This document shows positions 59,082-64,000 of a stretch of 64,000 nt of DNA, in pieces. The stretch lies in assembly GCF_023516435.1 (NCBI RefSeq), contig NZ_CP097332.1, positions 2,356,001 to 2,420,000 on the forward strand, given 5' to 3'. The first letter of the stretch is position 1, and the number at the start of each line of letters is the position of its first letter. The DNA is from Jatrophihabitans telluris. Lineage in GTDB: Bacteria > Actinomycetota > Actinomycetes > Mycobacteriales > Jatrophihabitantaceae. Both the position numbers and the translations under genes were made by a program. Under the pieces are notes generated by a model. The model saw nothing but the letters and a program-made list of their open reading frames with translations. It did not search any database and was not told the origin of the DNA.

Positions 59082-59957
59082 GTGACCAACCGACCGACCG
59101 TCGCCATGCTCGGCACCGGCATCATGGGCGCGGGGATGGCGGGCTCGCTGCTGCGCGCCGGGTGCGACGTGCGCGCCTGGAACCGCACGGCCAGCAAGGC
59201 CGAGCCGCTGACCGCCGAGGGCGCCACCGTGCCCGAGTCCGCGGCAGCTGCGGTCGAGGGGGCCGACTTCGTCGTGACCATGCTCTTCGACGCCGACGCG
59301 GTGCTGGCCGTGATCGGCGAGGCTGCCCACGCGTTCGGTCCGGAGACGATCTGGATCCAGTCCTCCACGATCGGGCTCGAGGGCACGAAACGGTGCGCTG
59401 ACCTTGCCGCTGAGCGTGGCCTCACGATGCTCGACGCTCCCGTGCTGGGAACGAAAGCCCCGGCCGAGCAAGGCAAACTCGTGGCCTTGGTGTCCGGCGA
59501 CTCCGCGGCGATCGACCGCGCCCAGCCGGTCTTCGACGCGATCGCTGCCCGCGCCGTCCGGGCCGGGGACGAGCTGGGACGCGCGAGCGCGCTCAAGCTT
59601 GCCTGCAACGCATGGGTGGCCAGCATCAACGCCGCGACCGCTCAGTCCATCGCGTTGGCGCGCGGACTCGGACTTGAACCGCAGCTGTTCCTCGACGCCA
59701 TCGGTGGCGGTCCCACGGACTCCGCCTACGCCCAGGCCAAGGGACAGCAGATGATCTCCGGCCAGTTCCCGACCTCCTTCGCGGTGGACGGCGTCATCAA
59801 GGATCTGGAGCTGATCAGCGCCGCCGCCGTCCTCGCCGGGGTGTCGGATCAGGTGCTGTCCGCACTGCTGGGGCGCTACCGGCAGGCCAGCGACGCCGGG
59901 CACGGCGGCTCGGACATGTCGGCGGTCTATGCGGGGTTCGCCGCCCCGGAGAGCTGA
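59082..59957 (+). CDS. Beta-hydroxyacid dehydrogenase family NAD(P) enzyme
   Basis: A 291-aa oxidoreductase. Rossmann motif VAMLGTGIMGAGMAGSLLRAG at residue 7 (GxGxxG), NRTASKAEPL pointing to NADPH, substrate-binding DAPVLGTKAPAEQGKL and the catalytic Lys in ALKLACNAWV. It is of the 3-hydroxyisobutyrate / tartronate semialdehyde / imine-reductase-like family, substrate unknown. GTG at 59082 has AGAAGGAGG upstream. Confidence 0.88.
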   Translation: MTNRPTVAMLGTGIMGAGMAGSLLRAGCDVRAWNRTASKAEPLTAEGATVPESAAAAVEGADFVVTMLFDADAVLAVIGEAAHAFGPETIWIQSSTIGLEGTKRCADLAAERGLTMLDAPVLGTKAPAEQGKLVALVSGDSAAIDRAQPVFDAIAARAVRAGDELGRASALKLACNAWVASINAATAQSIALARGLGLEPQLFLDAIGGGPTDSAYAQAKGQQMISGQFPTSFAVDGVIKDLELISAAAVLAGVSDQVLSALLGRYRQASDAGHGGSDMSAVYAGFAAPES

Positions 59958-59978
59958 CGCTGCCCGACGGCGCGGCCC

Positions 59979-60467
59979 TCAGGCGGTGCCGGCATTCTGT
60001 TCGCGATGCTTCATCTCCGCCTCGAACAGGTGCCGCGTGCCCTCGACCACGCGACGCCGAGCCTCTGCCTCGACCTCGCGGAAGACGGCGAAATACTGCT
60101 CGTCGTACATCTCGACGAGTTCGAACGTCCAGTGCCCGTCGATGACATCTCGTCCGACCAACACGTCGTCGATCTCGTCGGCCAGTTCAGCTTGACCCGC
60201 TTCGCCCAGCGCACGGACGCCGTCCTGGAGGATCAGGTCAGCGCGACCGGACAGGCGGTGGAAGGCATAAAGGTGTCCCCGCGCGTCCTCAGCCGCCTCC
60301 AGCGCCTCGGAGATCTTGCCGAGTGCGGCGACCGTGGCGTCGTCCATACCGTCGGGCCGGAGCCGAGCCACCGGGCGCTGCGGACGCCGGGCGCTGCCGA
60401 AGCGTTGCCGTAGCCCGGTCGATCCGCTACCGGGTTCATTCGCTGCGGGATCGGTGCCGGTGTCCAT
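59979..60467 (-). CDS. Conserved actinomycete protein of unknown function
   Basis: A 162-aa soluble protein: a disordered basic start (about 35 residues) and a helical domain with ISEALEAAEDARGHLYAFHR, a central ADEIDDVLVGRDVIDGHWTF and an acidic, charged last helix EAEARRRVVEGTRHLFEAEM. His, Glu and Asp residues are frequent but no known active site shows. ATG at 60467 is preceded by GAGGAGA. Convergent with the dehydrogenase gene. Confidence 0.72.
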   Translation of the reverse strand: MDTGTDPAANEPGSGSTGLRQRFGSARRPQRPVARLRPDGMDDATVAALGKISEALEAAEDARGHLYAFHRLSGRADLILQDGVRALGEAGQAELADEIDDVLVGRDVIDGHWTFELVEMYDEQYFAVFREVEAEARRRVVEGTRHLFEAEMKHREQNAGTA

Positions 60468-60531
60468 GCTGTCTCCTCGGTAGGCCTGTCTTGACCGTAC
60501 CGATAGGTCGAGGAGCGACGCCCGCACGGCT

Positions 60532-61752
60532 TCAGGCAGCCGCCACCCGGTGCGTCGCCTCGACCGCCCACATGATCGCGTCCATCGACGCCAGGTCGAA
60601 GTCGCGGTCGCTCAGGCCGCTTCGCCGAACGTCGGTGGTCCGGCCGGCCTGGTAGTCGGCGACGTCCCGAACGATCTTGCCGACCGGGCTCCGCTGGCCG
60701 AACGCGGCTTCTCGCAGCTCGTCGTCGAGCGGAACCCAGCGGTCGATCTCACTGGCCTCGACGCCCAGCAGCACGTCGAAGGCGGACAGGATGCCGGCCG
60801 TGAAGGCGACCGCCGACAGATGCGGCACGGTGTTGGCCGACAGCATCTCGCACATCCGGGCCCGGGCGAGCGCCGTCGTCAGCCCGTCGTCCGGTATCGA
60901 GGTCTGCTTGCGCAGCAGCAACAACGCTATCCAGCTCTGGACCCGGACCGCCCCGACGAGGATCAACGCATCACGCAAAGTCCGGATCTCGCGCCGAAGG
61001 CCGCCGCGGGCGCCGATGGCAGCCAGCTGAAGCAGTTGCAGGGCCAGCGCCGGCTCGGTCCGCAGGATCTGTTCGAGCTCGTCCAGATCGAACTCCGAAC
61101 CGAGCAGGCTGGCCGACATCCGCAACGCACCGAGCTGGGTGGATTCGAGGGCACGGCCGGCGACCACCCGGGGCCGCGACAACGCGTAACCCTGGAAATA
61201 GTCGAAGCCCAGGTCGCGGCACAGCTGCAGTTCCTCCTCGGTCTCCACCTTCTCGGCGAGCAGCTCCACGTCGAAAGTCCGGCAGCGCTCGACCAACGCG
61301 ATCAGCTCGTCCGTACCGGACAGCCGGCGAAGGTCGATCTTGACGATCGAGGCCAGCTCCAGGAACGGCTCGGCGCCCTCGACCCACACGAAGTCGTCGA
61401 GGGCGATGCGGTACCCGCGCCGAACGAGCTTGCGGCAGCCCTCGAGTACCTCCAGGTCGAGCTCGACGGTCTCGAGGACCTCGATGACCGTCCGGTCCGG
61501 GGGCAAGGTCACCGGGAGCCGTCCGGTCAGCAGACCGCGGTCGGCGTTGCAGAACACGAGCTTGTCCGCCACGAGCCGGTCCACGCCGATGTTGAGCGCA
61601 CTGAACAGGACGGTGCTGGTCATCAGGTCGCCGTCGAGCTGGTCGGCGTGGTCGTCGGTTTCGAAGGAACGGAACAGCAACTCGTAGGCCGCCACCTCCA
61701 GGCGCGCGTCGTAAATCGCCTGGCGGGCGACGACGAGCTCGGTGTGGGACAT
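60532..61752 (-). CDS. EAL-HDOD signalling protein
   Basis: A 406-aa protein of the YuxH/CdgJ type. The EAL-like domain (residues 1-200) reads YELLFRS where active enzymes have EAL, but keeps VIEVLETVEL, IALDDFV, VKIDL and LAEKVET; the changed first motif suggests little or no phosphodiesterase activity. The HDOD domain (about 210-390) is helical and probably mediates protein contacts. Such proteins influence motility or c-di-GMP signalling. ATG at 61752 is preceded by GAAGGAA. Confidence 0.85.
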   Translation of the reverse strand: MSHTELVVARQAIYDARLEVAAYELLFRSFETDDHADQLDGDLMTSTVLFSALNIGVDRLVADKLVFCNADRGLLTGRLPVTLPPDRTVIEVLETVELDLEVLEGCRKLVRRGYRIALDDFVWVEGAEPFLELASIVKIDLRRLSGTDELIALVERCRTFDVELLAEKVETEEELQLCRDLGFDYFQGYALSRPRVVAGRALESTQLGALRMSASLLGSEFDLDELEQILRTEPALALQLLQLAAIGARGGLRREIRTLRDALILVGAVRVQSWIALLLLRKQTSIPDDGLTTALARARMCEMLSANTVPHLSAVAFTAGILSAFDVLLGVEASEIDRWVPLDDELREAAFGQRSPVGKIVRDVADYQAGRTTDVRRSGLSDRDFDLASMDAIMWAVEATHRVAAA

Positions 61753-61936
61753 CCGGATTCCTTCGGCGTGCTGCGAAATCAGGTGGTGCACGGGTGGCAC
61801 TGCGGGAGCTCGCAGCCTTGGCCCCGTCGCGACGCGCGCAAGGCGGACTTCGCGGTCGTCGCGTGCTCATAATCGGCACGCCCCGGTCACAACTGAGCGG
61901 CTCGGACGTTCCCGGCGGTCACGATCCCGTGACGCT

Positions 61937-61975
61937 GTACCGATCGGTACGGTGGCCTTAGCTGAACACTCAGCT
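61937..61975. promoter_or_regulatory. Palindromes between EAL-HDOD and the flavodoxin-fold gene
   Basis: GTACCGATCGGTAC (61937-61950) is a perfect 14-bp palindrome, and AGCTGA-ACAC-TCAGCT (61960-61975) is a second one with 6-bp arms. Both sit 25-65 bp before the ATG at 62001. The first has the look of a TetR-family operator; no TetR gene adjoins. Confidence 0.5.
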
Positions 61976-62000
61976 CGGCCCTCGCTCCGAGAGGCACTGC

Positions 62001-62657
62001 ATGTCCACCCCGTCCGCACGTCCTTCCACGAATCCGTCCGCCGCGTCCGTCGCCCCGCTGCGCGCGGTCGCGCTCGTCTGCACGCTCAACCCGTCACCGG
62101 CCCGGTCGAGCAGCGACCTGCTCGCCCGGCAGGTTCTCGATGCCCTGGCCGACCAGGGCGTCGCCGGCTCCACCGTTCGTGTGGTCGACCACGACGTGAA
62201 ACCTGGGGTCACGCTCGATCAGGGCGACGGTGACGAGTGGCCGGCGATCCGTCAGCAGATCATCGACGCCGACATCCTGCTGGTGTCGACGCCGACGTGG
62301 ATGGGTCAGCACAGCAGCGTCTGCCAACGGGTGCTCGAACGGCTGGACGCCGAGCTGTCCGAGAAGGACGACCAGGGTCGCCTGCTGACCTACGGCAAGG
62401 TCGCGATCGCGGCGGTGGTCGGCAACGAGGACGGGGCTCACCACGTCAGCGCCGTGCTCTACCAATGCCTCAACGATGTCGGCTTCACCATTCCGGCCGG
62501 CGGCGTGAGCTACTGGAACGGCGAGGCCATGCACGGCGTGGACTACCAGGATCTGCCCGAGACCCCAGAGGAAGTCGCCTCGACGACCAAGACTCTCGCG
62601 GTGAACGCCGCGCACCTGGCCGGTCTGCTCCGCGGGGCGAACTACCCAGCCTCCTGA
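62001..62657 (+). CDS. Flavodoxin-fold NAD(P)H-dependent oxidoreductase
   Basis: A 218-aa protein. VALVCTLNPSPARSSSDLLA (phosphate-binding loop for FMN, about residues 24-43), LLVSTPTWMGQHSSVCQRVLERLD and AAVVGNEDGAHH are typical of NADPH-dependent FMN reductases / flavodoxin-like quinone reductases. Its substrate is unknown. GAGAGG precedes the ATG. Two palindromes upstream suggest induction by a ligand-sensing repressor. Confidence 0.88.
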   Translation: MSTPSARPSTNPSAASVAPLRAVALVCTLNPSPARSSSDLLARQVLDALADQGVAGSTVRVVDHDVKPGVTLDQGDGDEWPAIRQQIIDADILLVSTPTWMGQHSSVCQRVLERLDAELSEKDDQGRLLTYGKVAIAAVVGNEDGAHHVSAVLYQCLNDVGFTIPAGGVSYWNGEAMHGVDYQDLPETPEEVASTTKTLAVNAAHLAGLLRGANYPAS

Positions 62658-62729
62658 AACGACGACGCGGTCCGTTCCAGCCGTCCAGCACGACAGTCGG
62701 GCGATGGTCGGCGAACACATCCGGCTCCT

Positions 62730-64000
62730 TCACGCAGCGCAGGTAGCACCGGCCGAGCGAGCCACGAAGGCTCCGAACTCCCCCACCGGGATCGGTCGCG
62801 AGAACAGGTAGCCCTGATACCTCGGGCAGCCGAGCTCCCCGAGGATGACCTGCTGGGTCATCTCCTCCACGCCTTCGGCCAGGACGTCCAGGCCCAGGGC
62901 GGCGGCCATGTCGATGATGCCCTTCACGAGCGCAACGGCTCCGCTGTACTGATCGAGGTCCCGAATGAAGGACCGGTCGATCTTGACCTGGTCCGCCGGC
63001 AGCCGGGACAGGTAGGACAAGGACGAGTAACCGGTCCCGAAGTCGTCGATCGCCACGCGGCACCCCGCCGACCGCAGAGCACCCAGATGCGTCCGCGCCG
63101 ACTCCAGGTCGGCGAGCAGGCTGGACTCGGTGACCTCCAGGGTGAGCAGGCCCGGCGCGAGGCCGGCCGCGCTCAGGGCGCCGAGAACCTCGGGCACCAG
63201 TTCCTCACCCAACTGCAGGGGTGAGAGGTTCACCGACAGTTCGAGATCGGCGCAGCCGGGAAGTTCTCGCCGCCACGTGGAGACCTGCAGCGCGGCGGTA
63301 CGCAGGACCCAAGCACCGATATCCCTGATCGCACCGGTCTCTTCGGCGAGCTGGATGAATTCGATCGGCGGCACCAGGCCACGCTGAGGGTGGTGCCAGC
63401 GCAGCAGCGCCTCGACACCGGACAGCCGTCCGTCCGCTCCGCTCACCAGCGGCTGGTAGTAGAGCTCGAGCTCGTCCTTGAACAGGGCGGTCCGGATGTC
63501 GGAGGCGAGCACGGCTCGTTCACGGACCACCTTGTCCACGCCGACGGTGTACGTGGCGACCTGGTTCTTGCCGCAGGACTTCGCCAGGTACATCGCCAAA
63601 TCGGCGTCGCGAAGCAGGTCGGCGGAGTCACGAGAGCCGGCCAGCGTGCTGTCGGCCACACCGATGCTCACCTGCACGAACAGCTCGCGATCGGCCATCG
63701 AGACCGGCGACTGCAGCGCATCGGAGATCCGTCGTCCTACGATCGCGCCCTGTTCGGCGTCGCCGGGAACCAGCACCGCGAACTCGTCCCCACCGAGCCG
63801 CGCGGCGAGATCACCCTCCCGGAGCACAGAGCTCATCCGGGCCGCGACGTGCTGGATGGCTACGTCGCCGACGTGGTGTCCCGCGGAGTCGTTGATGGAC
63901 TTGAAGTTGTCGATGTCGATGAACAGGACGCTCACCACCCGGCCGGGATCGGCCAGGCGTCGGTTGAGCGTCTCGACGAAAGCGGTGCGGTTGGGCAGCT
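62730..64000 (-). CDS. GGDEF-EAL protein (N-terminus beyond window)
   Basis: The frame runs off the right edge (start LPNRTAFVETLNRRL reads as the early GGDEF segment), giving 423 residues. The GGDEF loop is intact (AARLGGDEF) with an inhibitory REGD site five residues before it. The EAL domain has VEALLRW, ELSVNLSP, LEVTESSLL, IDDFGTGYSSL, VKIDRSF and LAEGVEE, all catalytic elements kept. Both synthesis and breakdown of c-di-GMP are possible. Upstream sensor domains are not visible. It is convergent with the flavodoxin-fold gene. Confidence 0.92.
   Translation of the reverse strand, partial: LPNRTAFVETLNRRLADPGRVVSVLFIDIDNFKSINDSAGHHVGDVAIQHVAARMSSVLREGDLAARLGGDEFAVLVPGDAEQGAIVGRRISDALQSPVSMADRELFVQVSIGVADSTLAGSRDSADLLRDADLAMYLAKSCGKNQVATYTVGVDKVVRERAVLASDIRTALFKDELELYYQPLVSGADGRLSGVEALLRWHHPQRGLVPPIEFIQLAEETGAIRDIGAWVLRTAALQVSTWRRELPGCADLELSVNLSPLQLGEELVPEVLGALSAAGLAPGLLTLEVTESSLLADLESARTHLGALRSAGCRVAIDDFGTGYSSLSYLSRLPADQVKIDRSFIRDLDQYSGAVALVKGIIDMAAALGLDVLAEGVEEMTQQVILGELGCPRYQGYLFSRPIPVGEFGAFVARSAGATCAA

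Noticed and set aside
1-64000. CRISPR array, prophage, transposase or integrase
   Set aside because: No regularly spaced repeats with unique spacers and no frame with transposase, recombinase or phage structural motifs were seen on either strand.

Overview
This window is a GC-rich chromosomal stretch from an actinomycete. Pointers are strong GC bias at third codon positions, frequent GTG starts and many 4-base ATGA/GTGA stop-start overlaps. Lineage-typical families also occur: an ANTAR regulator, a SARP/AfsR regulator, an HbhA-like protein behind an Rv0474-like XRE regulator, DUF1990 and TIGR02611 proteins. Genus cannot be fixed from sequence alone. No insertion sequence, prophage or CRISPR array was seen.

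Layout. (1) 1-12.9 kb: a zinc-dependent phospholipase C-like protein coupled to a His/Cys-rich protein that runs off the left edge; a GAF-GGDEF enzyme, a lipoprotein, a methyltransferase divergent from an XRE-cupin regulator, an MCP-PilZ fusion, a lone receiver, a secreted protein, and the XRE/HbhA-like pair. (2) 13.0-25.8 kb: a carotenoid locus. crtI-crtB-tetR and then idi read left; crtE, an acyltransferase, a GT2 glycosyltransferase, a P450, crtYc and crtYd read right. A transporter and an EAL-DICT-LOV-GGDEF protein follow. The likely product is a glycosylated, acylated cyclic xanthophyll. (3) 25.9-33.4 kb: an ABC exporter with a two-component system, a DMT transporter, an AI-2E family protein, a GAF-ANTAR regulator and an alpha/beta hydrolase.

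(4) 33.4-45.4 kb: a catabolic island for lignin-type aromatics. An enoyl-CoA hydratase, an acetoacetyl-CoA-synthetase-like ligase, a 3-hydroxyacyl-CoA dehydrogenase, an aryl-CoA ligase and an amidohydrolase form one coupled operon resembling the Rhodococcus cou genes (beta-oxidative deacetylation of ferulate/p-coumarate). Next come a MarR regulator, an MFS transporter, an IclR regulator and VanAB (vanillate demethylase). An 18-bp motif repeats ahead of the hydratase and the transporter and may be the MarR operator. In this reading cinnamates are activated, hydrated, oxidised and cleaved to vanillate, which VanAB demethylates to protocatechuate.

(5) 45.5-64 kb: a membrane-interrupted alpha/beta hydrolase, a cupin-gene remnant, DUF1990, a glyoxalase-fold protein, a flavin oxidase, a large SARP-ATPase-TPR regulator divergent from an amidohydrolase, tRNA-Val(CAC), a TIGR02611 membrane protein, a secreted NlpC/P60 hydrolase with a long leader, a FhuF-type Fe-S protein, a beta-hydroxyacid dehydrogenase, EAL-HDOD, a flavodoxin-fold reductase and a partial GGDEF-EAL protein. 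Five separate genes carry c-di-GMP-related domains. Starts given here were often moved downstream from the longest open frame to sites with a ribosome-binding sequence or a coupled stop.
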